Part shown: in pieces, positions 1 through 7,063 of the stretch
How positions within the stretch are numbered: position 1 is the first letter of the stretch
How the letters are laid out: each line of letters begins with the position of its first letter
Source: Rubrivivax sp.
GTDB taxonomy: Bacteria > Pseudomonadota > Gammaproteobacteria > Burkholderiales > Burkholderiaceae_C
Direction: 5' to 3'
NCBI GenBank assembly: GCA_026125665.1
Contig: JAHCKS010000029.1
Coordinates: 1 to 54,294 of the forward strand
DNA: 54,294 nt
Translations under genes and position numbers: made by a program
Notes under the pieces: model-generated
Told to the model about the DNA's origin: nothing
What the model saw: the letters and a program-made list of their open reading frames with translations, nothing else
Databases searched by the model: none

Positions 1-243
1 GAGGATGAGGATCGGCGTGCCCTTGAACTTCGGGTGCTCGCGCAGCTTCTTCGTCAGGCTGATGCCGTCCATGCGCGGCATGTTCTGGTCCGTCAGCACG
101 AGGCTGAAGTCGCGCGCGGCCGCCTTCTCGTAGGCGTCCTGCCCGTCCACGGCCTCGACGACGTTGAAGCCGGCGTTCTTCAGCGTGAACGACACCATCT
201 GGCGCATCGAGGCGCTGTCGTCGACGGCGAGGATGGAATGCAT
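1..243 (-). CDS. cheY: CheY-like response regulator (3' end outside window)
   Basis: Single-domain receiver protein. It starts at the ATG at 243 and runs off the left edge after 81 codons, so about two thirds of the usual 120-130 residues are visible. The N-terminus MHSILAVDDSASMRQ supplies the paired acidic residues of the receiver site. LVLTDQNMPRMDG supplies the phospho-accepting Asp and the following Pro-x-MDG turn. This is the CheY pattern: phosphorylated by CheA, it binds the flagellar switch. It follows the CheZ-like gene by 49 bp on the same strand, which supports a chemotaxis operon continuing to the left. A stand-alone receiver for another kinase is possible, because the C-terminal Thr and Lys are outside the window. 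Confidence 0.88.
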   Translation of the reverse strand, partial: MHSILAVDDSASMRQMVSFTLKNAGFNVVEAVDGQDAYEKAAARDFSLVLTDQNMPRMDGISLTKKLREHPKFKGTPILIL

Positions 244-292
244 TGGAGTTCTCCGTGGGGCGGGCGGTGGACGATGGAAAGGGGCGGGTGCT

Positions 293-757
293 TCAGAACA
301 GCTCGATGGACCCGGCGTCCATCTCGTCCTGCGTGACGGGGTTGGGCCGCAGCGGCATCTCCTCGACGACGGCGGCGCCGTCGTCGTCGGCGCCGAGCGC
401 GTCGCTGGCGATGCGGTCGGCGCAGCCGCGAAGGCGGCGCGACGTGTGCGCGATCAGCTGGCTGGCCATGTCCTGGAACTGCATCGCGGTGATGGCACCG
501 GCCAGGTGCGTGAGCGCCTGCTGCAGCGCGTCGCTGTGCAGCTGCTGCGGCTGCCGCGCGAGCAGCTCCTGCACGCGCTGCATCTCGCTGTTGGCCCCGT
601 GGAAGTGGGCGAGCAGCGCATCACCGGCGTCACCGAGCAGGCGCTGCAGGCGGTCGAGGTCGTTGCTGGCCACCAGCAGGTGGTCCTGCAGGTCGGCGGC
701 CTGCATCAGCGGCAGGCCACCGGCCGGGGGCTCCGTGGCGGGGTCGTTGGCGAACAT
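293..757 (-). CDS. Short CheZ-like chemotaxis phosphatase candidate
   Basis: A 154-residue, largely helical protein without signal peptide or membrane segment. At residues 93-100 it has QFQDMASQ. This gives Asp96 and Gln100 in the D-x3-Q spacing used by CheZ (E. coli Asp143 and Gln147), inside a predicted helix. The C-terminus is acidic and ends EMDAGSIELF, like the short CheY-binding tail of CheZ, and is joined by a proline-rich linker (about 135-142). At 154 residues it is well below the roughly 210 of classical CheZ. It lies directly upstream of cheY on the same strand. I infer a CheY-P phosphatase. The motif and context are visible, but overall similarity to CheZ is low, so another chemotaxis accessory role remains possible. 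No strong ribosome-binding site precedes the start; Met18 is an alternative. Confidence 0.6.
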   Translation of the reverse strand: MFANDPATEPPAGGLPLMQAADLQDHLLVASNDLDRLQRLLGDAGDALLAHFHGANSEMQRVQELLARQPQQLHSDALQQALTHLAGAITAMQFQDMASQLIAHTSRRLRGCADRIASDALGADDDGAAVVEEMPLRPNPVTQDEMDAGSIELF

Positions 758-1013
758 CGGCGGCTCGGGATGGTGTTCTTGGATCGAAAGGGCGCGCGGA
801 TCGCGCCCCGTTGCATGGGCGGCTCACCCGGCCTGAGGTCATTTTTCGGCACGGGGGTGCCGGACATTGAGGGGAACTCGCCGGCCAACGCCGGCCAATT
901 CGTTGCGTTTCGCGCCGACCGCGTGCCGACCGCGTGCCTGGCGGGCCCGATCGGCGCGTGCGGTTGCCGACAGGGGAGAGCGGCCGCCGGAGCGCTTTGT
1001 CATACTGCCCGGC

Positions 1014-2192
1014 ATGCCCCGGCCGCCCCCCATCAGCTCCGCTGCGGGCCAGCCCTGCCGGCTGCTGCATCTGGAGGACTCGGAGCTCGACCACGCGCTG
1101 GCGCTCGCGTACCTGGAGCGTGCCGGGCTGCGCGTGGAGTCGCGGCGCGTCGAGAGCCGTGACGAATTCACGCGTGCGCTCGACGAGGCCTGGGACGTGG
1201 TGCTGTCGGACTACAACCTGCCGGGCTACTCGGGCCTGCAGGCGCTGGCGGACCTGCGCGAGCGCGGCCTGGACCTGCCGTTCATCCTCGTCTCCGGCCA
1301 GATCGGCGAGGACACCGCGGTGGAGGCGATGCGCAACGGCGCCGCCGACTACCTGCTGAAGAACAACCTGGCGCGGCTGGCGCCGGCGGTCGAGCACGCC
1401 ATCGCCGCCGGCGAGGCGCGGCATGCACGGGCCGAGGCCGACCGGCAGCTCGCCGCGTCGCGCCAGCGCCTGTCGGAGCTGGCGCAGCACCTGCAGACGA
1501 GCGTCGAGACCGAACGGCACGCCATCGCTCGCGAGATCCACGACGACGTCGGCGGCTCGCTCGCCGCGCTGCGCTTCGAGCTCGACTGGGTGCAGCGGCA
1601 CAGCCGCGACCCCGCGGTGCACCAGCACATGAGCTCGGCGCTCGAGCTGCTGGCGCACGCGACGCAGGCCAGCCAGCGCATCATGCAGAACCTGCGCCCG
1701 GCCATCCTCGAGCAGGGGCTGGTGGCGGCGCTGCAGTGGATGGCCAGCGGCTTCGAGAAGCGCACGGGCATCCGCTGCGCCTTCCGCAGCAGCCACGAAC
1801 GGCTGACGCTGCCGCCGCTGGTGCCGCTGGTGGCCTACCGCACGGCGCAGGAGGCGCTGACGAACATCGGCAAGCACGCCGGCGCGACGCGCGTGACGAT
1901 GGACCTCTCGCTCGGCCGCGGTGTGCTGTCGCTGGAGATCAGCGACAACGGCCGCGGCATCGCGGCGGCCGACCTGGCCAAGGCGCAGAGCTTCGGCATC
2001 CGCGGCCTGCACGAGCGCGCCGGCACGGTGGGCGGCTGGGTGGAGCTGTCGGGCGGCGGCGCCGGACCGGGCGGGCGCGGAACGACGCTGCTTCTTTCGG
2101 TGCCGGTCGACTCCCCCGAGGACTCGCTGCCGCCGCGCCGCGGCGGCAAGCCGCCCGACCCCGAGGAAGAGGTCTGGTCCACGCGATACTGA
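1014..2192 (+). CDS. Hybrid sensor histidine kinase (REC-HisKA_3-HATPase_c)
   Basis: 392 residues. An N-terminal receiver domain (about 14-130) has acidic Glu21/Asp22, phospho-acceptor Asp66 in LSDYNLPG and Lys116 in YLLKNN. A helical linker follows (131-165), then a HisKA_3 dimerisation domain with phospho-donor His176 in REIHDDVGG. A HATPase_c domain carries the N box EALTNIGKHAG, ISDNGRGI and FGIRGLHERAG. This is the NarX/DegS-type kinase class paired with LuxR-type regulators. It is cytoplasmic with no membrane segment, so the input probably arrives through the receiver domain. I chose the ATG at 1014 because the receiver begins right after it; an in-frame extension to 867 is low-complexity Arg/Pro sequence. 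There is no clear Shine-Dalgarno and the leader may be very short. It is followed 28 bp later by its likely partner regulator. Confidence 0.88.
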   Translation: MPRPPPISSAAGQPCRLLHLEDSELDHALALAYLERAGLRVESRRVESRDEFTRALDEAWDVVLSDYNLPGYSGLQALADLRERGLDLPFILVSGQIGEDTAVEAMRNGAADYLLKNNLARLAPAVEHAIAAGEARHARAEADRQLAASRQRLSELAQHLQTSVETERHAIAREIHDDVGGSLAALRFELDWVQRHSRDPAVHQHMSSALELLAHATQASQRIMQNLRPAILEQGLVAALQWMASGFEKRTGIRCAFRSSHERLTLPPLVPLVAYRTAQEALTNIGKHAGATRVTMDLSLGRGVLSLEISDNGRGIAAADLAKAQSFGIRGLHERAGTVGGWVELSGGGAGPGGRGTTLLLSVPVDSPEDSLPPRRGGKPPDPEEEVWSTRY

Positions 2193-2220
2193 ACTGAAGG
2201 AGCCAGGGAGACGGGCGACG

Positions 2221-2892
2221 ATGATCGATGTCATCCTCTGCGACGACCACGCGCTCATCCGGCGCGGCATTCGCGACACGCTGTGCGACGCGAACGACAT
2301 CCGCGTGCTCGGCGAGGCGTCGGACTACGGCGAGCTGCGCGCGCTGATGCGACAGCTCGCGCAGAGCCGCGCCGAGAGCGGTGGCCGCCCCGGCCCCTGC
2401 GACGTGCTGGTGCTGGACATCAACCTGCCGGGGCGCAGCGGGCTCGATGCGCTGGCAGCGCTGAAGGACGAGGGTTCGCCGGTGCGCGTGCTCGTCGTCA
2501 GCATGTACCCCGAGGACCAGTACGCGCTGCGTGCGCTGCGCGCCGGCGCCTACGGCTACGTCAACAAGGGCGGCGACCCGCAGACCATCGTGCAGGCCGT
2601 GCGCGCGGTGGCGGCGGGCAAGAAGTACGTCACGCCCGAGATCGCGCAGATGCTGGTGGAGAACCTCAACGCGCCGGTGGCCGAGAACCGGCACCAGACG
2701 CTGTCCAACCGCGAGATGGAGACGCTGGTGCTGATCGCCAGCGGCAAGCGGCTGGCGGACATCGCCGAGAAGCTGGCGCTGAGCCCGAAGACGGTGTCCG
2801 TGTACCGCGCGCGTGTGCTCGAGAAGCTGCAGCTCTCGAACAACGCCGAGCTCACCGTGTACGCGATCCGGCACGGGCTGGTGGGGCAGTAG
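2221..2892 (+). CDS. NarL/LuxR-family response regulator
   Basis: 223 residues. The receiver domain (1-125) has Asp8/Asp9, phospho-acceptor Asp66 in VLDINLPGRSG and Lys116 in YVNKGG. The C-terminal LuxR-type helix-turn-helix (about 155-215) reads LSNREMETLVLIASGK, then a recognition helix around SPKTVSVYRARVLEK. It should bind DNA as a dimer when phosphorylated by the HisKA_3 kinase encoded 28 bp upstream. The ATG at 2221 follows GAAGGAG at 2196-2202, a rather distant ribosome site, and a weaker GGGAG at 2206-2210. The next gene begins 6 bp after the stop, so the EgtB-like protein is probably co-transcribed. The target genes cannot be told from sequence. Confidence 0.92.
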   Translation: MIDVILCDDHALIRRGIRDTLCDANDIRVLGEASDYGELRALMRQLAQSRAESGGRPGPCDVLVLDINLPGRSGLDALAALKDEGSPVRVLVVSMYPEDQYALRALRAGAYGYVNKGGDPQTIVQAVRAVAAGKKYVTPEIAQMLVENLNAPVAENRHQTLSNREMETLVLIASGKRLADIAEKLALSPKTVSVYRARVLEKLQLSNNAELTVYAIRHGLVGQ

Positions 2893-2898
2893 CGGCAC

Positions 2899-4257
2899 AT
2901 GGGCGGATCGGCCGTTGCCGGCGCGGACGCCGCGACGCTGGTGCGGCGAGGCGGGCGCGACTGGCTGTCGCTGGCGTTGCTCGAAGCGCGCAACGAGCTG
3001 CTGGCGCGGCTGGCGGCGGCGGTGGCCGGTGCCGCGAAGGCAGGCGAGGCGGCGCACCAGGGCGCGGGCGGCGCAGCGGGCGATGCAGCGAGCGACGCTT
3101 CGTGCGTGATCGCGGCCCATGCATGCCTGGCGGCGCGGGCCGGCTGGTTCCACGAGTGGTGGATCGCTCGCCACGTGCAGCGGGCGCGCGGCGAAGCGGC
3201 CGACGAGCGGTCACCGCGGCTGCCCGGCATCGAGCCGCGCGCCGACGGCTGGGTGCGGCGCGCCGCGGCGGAGGACCTCGACGACATCCGCGCCTACCTC
3301 GGGCAGACGCTGGAGCAGACGCTGGACCTGCTCGGCCATGCCGACGACGACGCGCAGGGGCTCTACTTCTTCCGCCTGGCGCTGCAGCACGACGACCGCA
3401 TCGCCGAGCGGCTGGGCGATGCGCTGACGCCGCTGCTGCCGCCGCCGCGCGCGCAGCGCGAGCCGCTCGGCGTGCCGGCGCAGCGCTGGTGGCTTGGCAG
3501 CGCGGCCGAGGCCGGCGCCTTCGTGCCGCACGGCGAGCACTGGGCGCACGAGGTCGCGGTGCCCGAGTTCGAGATCGACGCGCAGTGCGTGAACTGGGCG
3601 CAGTTCGCCGAGTTCGCCGAGGACGGCGGCTACGACCGGCGCGACTGCTGGAGCGACGCCGGCTGGGCCTGGCTGCAGCGTGACGGCCGGCGCGCGCCGC
3701 GCGACGTGGAGCAGCTCGCCGGCAGCGTGCTCGTGGCGCGCGGCGGCCAGCTGCAGCGCGCGCCGTCGCAGCAGGCGGCGATGCACGTCACGCGGCACGA
3801 GGCCGAAGCGTGGTGCCGCTGGGCCGGCCGCCGCCTGCCGACCGAACCCGAGTGGGAGCTCGCCGCGCACGCGCTGGCGCGGCGCGGCTTCGTCTGGGGC
3901 GATGTGCTGGAGTGGGTGGCGGGCAGCGCCCGGCCGTACCCGGGTGCCGAGGCCCGCGTGCCGCCAGGCACGCTCGACCGGATCCTGCCGCCAGGCACGC
4001 TCGACCGGATCCTGCCGCCAGGCACGCCCGATCGGATCCTGCCGCCAGGCACGCCCGATCACACCTTGCCGGCGGGCACGGGCGAACGCGGTGTGCCGGC
4101 CGATCGCCCCGACGGCGGTACCGGCGGTGCGGCGATGGGCGTGCTGCGCGGCGGCACGTCGGCCACGCCGGCGCGCTGGCGGCACGCGAAGGCGCGCCGC
4201 TTCGCGCCGCCGCACGACGACGGGCAGCGAAACGGCTTTCGCAGCTGCGCGCTCTGA
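2899..4257 (+). CDS. EgtB/SUMF1-like protein with DinB_2-type domain and internal repeats
   Basis: 452 residues in the ergothioneine-synthase-like (EgtB/SenA/SUMF1) superfamily. The N-terminal four-helix DinB_2-like part (about 20-180) has WFHEW (His85) and LQHDDRIAE (His164...Glu170). EgtB-type iron sites use H-x3-H-x-E; here the second His is Arg167, so metal binding is doubtful. The FGE-sulfatase-like part (about 195-452) keeps the family signatures RRLPTEPEWELAA, VWGDVLEW and VLRGGTSAT and ends in NGFRSCAL. Between the last two signatures, residues 355-390 are four tandem copies of a 9-residue unit (PPGTLDRIL and variants), followed by decayed units. It starts 6 bp after the response regulator. 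A sulfoxide-synthase-like or purely structural role is possible; I would not assign EgtB function. Confidence 0.7.
   Translation: MGGSAVAGADAATLVRRGGRDWLSLALLEARNELLARLAAAVAGAAKAGEAAHQGAGGAAGDAASDASCVIAAHACLAARAGWFHEWWIARHVQRARGEAADERSPRLPGIEPRADGWVRRAAAEDLDDIRAYLGQTLEQTLDLLGHADDDAQGLYFFRLALQHDDRIAERLGDALTPLLPPPRAQREPLGVPAQRWWLGSAAEAGAFVPHGEHWAHEVAVPEFEIDAQCVNWAQFAEFAEDGGYDRRDCWSDAGWAWLQRDGRRAPRDVEQLAGSVLVARGGQLQRAPSQQAAMHVTRHEAEAWCRWAGRRLPTEPEWELAAHALARRGFVWGDVLEWVAGSARPYPGAEARVPPGTLDRILPPGTLDRILPPGTPDRILPPGTPDHTLPAGTGERGVPADRPDGGTGGAAMGVLRGGTSATPARWRHAKARRFAPPHDDGQRNGFRSCAL
3961..4068 (+). repeat. 27-bp in-frame minisatellite, four units
   Basis: Four consecutive 27-bp units (3961-3987, 3988-4014, 4015-4041, 4042-4068). 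The first two are identical, the third differs by two bases and the fourth by a few more. Decayed copies can be followed to about 4122. The period is a multiple of three, so the EgtB-like reading frame stays open and gains nine residues per unit. The array sits in the loop between the conserved EW and RGG motifs of the FGE-like domain. Confidence 0.95.
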
Positions 4258-4290
4258 GGCGCGGCCACGCTCGAAACGAGAGGTGCTCCC

Positions 4291-4698
4291 ATGCTGCAGC
4301 CACCGCCCCGTACGGTGATCGCCGGTCAACTGCGGGCCTGGCCCGACGGCGACCCCGACGCGCCGTGGCAGATGCTCTTCAGCACGCGCGGGCGCATCTC
4401 GCGCAAGCGCTTCTGGCTGTGGGGCGTGGGCGCGATGCTCGCCTTCGCGGTCGTGCTGCAGGGCCTGCTGGCGGTGGCACGGGTGCACCTGGGCACGGCC
4501 GAGCAGATCGTCAACGTGCTGCTGCTGTGGCCGCTGGTGGCCGTGTCGGTGAAGCGCTGGCACGACCGAGACCGCCCGGGCTGGTGGGTGCTGGTCGCGC
4601 TGGTGCCCGTGGTCGGCTGGCTGTGGCTGTTGCTCGACAACGGCCTGCTGCCCGGCACGCGCGGCGTCAACCGCTACGGGCCGCCGCCCGTGGCCTGA
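4291..4698 (+). CDS. DUF805 inner-membrane protein
   Basis: 135 residues. After a 30-residue hydrophilic N-terminus comes the DUF805 signature: FSTRGRISRKRFW, then three hydrophobic segments (about 45-65, 68-85, 95-115), with VKRWHDRDRPGWW between the second and third. The C-terminus is polar, ending GVNRYGPPP. Family members are small inner-membrane proteins of unknown biochemical role. The ATG at 4291 is preceded by GAGAGG at 4278-4283. It lies 33 bp after the EgtB-like gene and may belong to the same transcript. It converges on dhaK. Confidence 0.85.
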   Translation: MLQPPPRTVIAGQLRAWPDGDPDAPWQMLFSTRGRISRKRFWLWGVGAMLAFAVVLQGLLAVARVHLGTAEQIVNVLLLWPLVAVSVKRWHDRDRPGWWVLVALVPVVGWLWLLLDNGLLPGTRGVNRYGPPPVA

Positions 4699-4725
4699 AG
4701 ACTGACGTGAGCTTGCGGGCGGGCT

Positions 4726-4745
4726 GCCTGCGGGGCCGGGCAGGC
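4726..4745. terminator. Possible bidirectional terminator hairpin
   Basis: Inverted repeat GCCTGC (4726-4731) and GCAGGC (4740-4745) with an 8-nt loop, in the 85-bp gap between the convergent DUF805 gene and dhaK. There is no run of T on either side, so intrinsic termination is unproven. Confidence 0.3.
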
Positions 4746-4783
4746 GGTGCCGGGTGCCCGTCGCCCCCGCCGCGCGCCGCGCC

Positions 4784-5767
4784 TCACCAGCGCAGCGCCG
4801 CCGTGTGCACCGGCGCGTCCCACAGCGCCTTCAGCTCGTCGTCCAGCGCCGTCAGCGTCAGCGACGCGCCGGCCATCTCGAGCGACGTGGCGTGGTTGCC
4901 CACCAGCCAGCGCTGCACGTTCAGCCCGTTCGCGCGCAGCTGCGCGGTGGCGATGTGGTTCAGCAGGTACAGCTCCGACAGCGGCGTGCCGCCGAAGCCG
5001 TTGACGAGCAGCAGCACCTCGCGGCCCGCGGCGAGTGCCAGGTCCTGCAGCACCGGGCCCAGCAGCAGTTCGACGATCTCGCTGGCCGGCGCGATGGCGC
5101 GCCGGTAGCGGCCCGGCTCGCCGTGGATGCCGACACCCACCTCCATGTCGCGCGGGCCGATCTCGAACGTGGGCGCGGCGGCATCGGGCACGGTGCAGCT
5201 CGTCAGCGCCACGCCCATCGACGCCGTGCTCGCATTGACCCGGTCGCCCACCGCCTTGCATTCGAAGAGGTCGGCGCCGGCCTCGGCGGCGGCGCCGACC
5301 ATCTTCTCCACCACCACGGTGCCGGCAACGCCGCGCCGGCCGGTGGTGTGCGTCGAGTTCTCCACCGCGACGTCGTCGTTGACGAGCACGGTGGCGTGGT
5401 CGACGTCGAGCATGTCGCTGGCCATCTGGAAACTCGCCAGGTCGCCGGCGTAGTTCTTGACGATCAGGAGCACGCCCTTGCCGGCATGCGCGTGGTGCGC
5501 GGCGGCGACGACCTGGTCGGGCACCGGCGCGGTGAACACCTGCCCGGGGCAGGCGGCGTCGAGCATGCCGGGGCCGACATAGCCGGTGTGCAGCGGCTCG
5601 TGCCCCGAGCCGCCGCCGGAGACGAGCGCAACGCGCCTCTGCTTGAGCACGCGCCGGCAGACGAAGAGCGGCTCGGCGTGCAGCGCCAGCAACGGCTCAT
5701 GCGCTCCCACCAGGCCGGCGCAGGCGTCGGGCACGAGATCGTCGACCGCGTCGATGAACTTCTTCAT
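4784..5767 (-). CDS. dhaK: Dihydroxyacetone kinase subunit DhaK (copy 1)
   Basis: 327 residues, a stand-alone DhaK (Dak1) domain. Substrate-site residues match E. coli DhaK: His56 in GGGSGHEPLH, Asp109 in KNYAGD, and His215 in GVGIHGEPG, equivalent to the His that binds the ketose as a hemiaminal. The C-terminus is the family-typical LWDAPVHT. DhaK holds dihydroxyacetone or a related short ketose while DhaL supplies the phosphate. The ATG at 5767 overlaps the LacI-family stop by 4 bp (ATGA), so the two are translationally coupled. A second, clearly similar copy of the same length lies at 13477. No DhaL is next to this copy; the only one in the window is at 12839. The real substrate may be a tetrulose or another ketose rather than dihydroxyacetone. 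Confidence 0.93.
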   Translation of the reverse strand: MKKFIDAVDDLVPDACAGLVGAHEPLLALHAEPLFVCRRVLKQRRVALVSGGGSGHEPLHTGYVGPGMLDAACPGQVFTAPVPDQVVAAAHHAHAGKGVLLIVKNYAGDLASFQMASDMLDVDHATVLVNDDVAVENSTHTTGRRGVAGTVVVEKMVGAAAEAGADLFECKAVGDRVNASTASMGVALTSCTVPDAAAPTFEIGPRDMEVGVGIHGEPGRYRRAIAPASEIVELLLGPVLQDLALAAGREVLLLVNGFGGTPLSELYLLNHIATAQLRANGLNVQRWLVGNHATSLEMAGASLTLTALDDELKALWDAPVHTAALRW

Positions 5768-6831
5768 GCCAGGTTCTCCACGGTCAGGATCTCGACCCGC
5801 GGATGACCCACGGCCAGGGCACCGCGCACCCCGTCGCACAACGCACGCAGCACGCGCGCCGCGGCGGTGACGCAGTAGTGCAGGTCCTGGTGCAGCACGT
5901 AGCTCAGCGTACCCGAGATCAGCATCGAGCGGTGCACGTCGAGCAGGTCGTGTGCGGCGAACATGACCTCGTCGCCGTGCCCGTGCGCGGCGAGGGCGCG
6001 CGCGATGCCGAAGCTGGCCGGGCCGACGTTGTAGACGGCGCCCAGTGTTCCCCCTTGCGTGCCCCCTTGCGCGCCGCCTGGCATGTCGGCGAGTGCGGCC
6101 GGGGCGAGAGCCGCGCGCGTGTACTCGAACGCCTCGTCGTCCGACTCCGGCAGCTCGAAGAGGCGCAGAACGTGCACCAGCGGGAAACGTTCCTCGAGCA
6201 CCTGCTGGAAGCCGATGCGCCGGTCGATCTCGGCGGCGTAGCGCGTGGCCGGTGACAGCAACGCCGCCACGGTGCCGCCGCTGCGCGGCAGCGAGCGGCC
6301 GAGCAGCAGCCCGGCGGTGCGCCCGGCGGCGCGGTTGTCGGCGCCGATCGTCGTCTCGCGCATCGAGCCGGGCACGTCGGAGAACAGCGTCACCACGTGC
6401 ACGCCGGCGCGCACGAGCTCGTTGATCGCCAGCTTCACCGGCGGCAGGTCGGGCGCCAGCAGCGCCACGCCGTCCAGGTCGGTGAGCTTGGCCAGCTCGG
6501 CGGCGAACGGCGCCGCCTCCACCGGCAGCCGGTGCGTGATCTCGGTGATGTGCTGGTGGCGGAACTCGCCCGCGGCCTGCGCGATGACGCGATCGACCGC
6601 GTCGAAGAAGCCGCGCCGCGTGGCCGGCAGCACGAAGCCGAAGCGGTAGTTCGAGGTCGAGCGCGGCCGCCCGCGCACCGGCGCGCCGCCGCCCAGCGCC
6701 GTGACCGCGTCGCGCACCTTCTGCACGGTGCCCGGATTGACGCCCGGGCGGTTGTTCAGCACCCGGTCGACGGTGGCCGTGCTGACGCCGGCGGCCTCCG
6801 CGATCTGGGTGATGGTGAGCGGATTCGGCAT
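5764..6831 (-). CDS. LacI-family transcriptional regulator
   Basis: 355 residues. The N-terminal LacI helix-turn-helix begins at residue 4 (TITQIAEAAGVSTATVDRVL, with hinge RGRPRSTSNYRFGFVLP). A periplasmic-binding-protein-like effector domain (about 65-350) follows. A Gly/Thr-rich stretch around 248-258 (GGAQGGTQGGT) is an unusual insertion encoded by short direct repeats near 6050-6070. I start it at the ATG at 6831 because the HTH begins immediately afterwards; the longer in-frame extension is not LacI-like. It is divergent from the ABC-transporter operon and coupled to dhaK by a 4-bp overlap. It is the likely sugar-responsive repressor of both arms, acting at the palindrome at 6999-7019. 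Confidence 0.92.
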   Translation of the reverse strand: MPNPLTITQIAEAAGVSTATVDRVLNNRPGVNPGTVQKVRDAVTALGGGAPVRGRPRSTSNYRFGFVLPATRRGFFDAVDRVIAQAAGEFRHQHITEITHRLPVEAAPFAAELAKLTDLDGVALLAPDLPPVKLAINELVRAGVHVVTLFSDVPGSMRETTIGADNRAAGRTAGLLLGRSLPRSGGTVAALLSPATRYAAEIDRRIGFQQVLEERFPLVHVLRLFELPESDDEAFEYTRAALAPAALADMPGGAQGGTQGGTLGAVYNVGPASFGIARALAAHGHGDEVMFAAHDLLDVHRSMLISGTLSYVLHQDLHYCVTAAARVLRALCDGVRGALAVGHPRVEILTVENLA

Positions 6832-6998
6832 GAACGGTCGAGAGGGGCTTGCGGAAAGTAAATCGATCGGAGTCCGGGCCGAGAGTGTCGCCGCTTTGCC
6901 TGGGAACCGCCATCGCTGGAACACCCAGGCGGTGCCGGGTGTGCCGAAGCAGGCCCAGGATGATGGGTTTAGGGTTTCCGATGAGTGATTTAATTTTT

Positions 6999-7019
6999 GA
7001 TGGCATCTATATTGCCATC
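6999..7019. promoter_or_regulatory. Candidate operator palindrome over a -10 element
   Basis: Perfect 7-bp inverted repeat GATGGCA (6999-7005) and TGCCATC (7013-7019) around a 7-bp AT-rich centre. It is the only strongly AT-rich patch in the divergent region between the LacI-type gene and the solute-binding-protein gene. A TATATT at 7008-7013 inside it resembles a -10 element reading rightwards; no good -35 is visible. It is 45 bp upstream of the transporter start. LacI family operators usually have a central CG, which this lacks, so the binder is inferred from context. Confidence 0.6.
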
Positions 7020-7063
7020 CCAGCGGCGCCACGCCGCCCGTGGGTCAACCGAGGAGACGTGTC

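Noticed and set aside
1001-1006. CATACT before the sensor kinase as a -10 element
   Set aside because: No -35 at suitable spacing and only 7 nt to the ATG; a leaderless transcript is possible but not supported enough to annotate.
3961-4122. Regular repeats that could suggest a CRISPR array
   Set aside because: Units are contiguous without spacers, in frame within a protein gene, and no cas genes are nearby.
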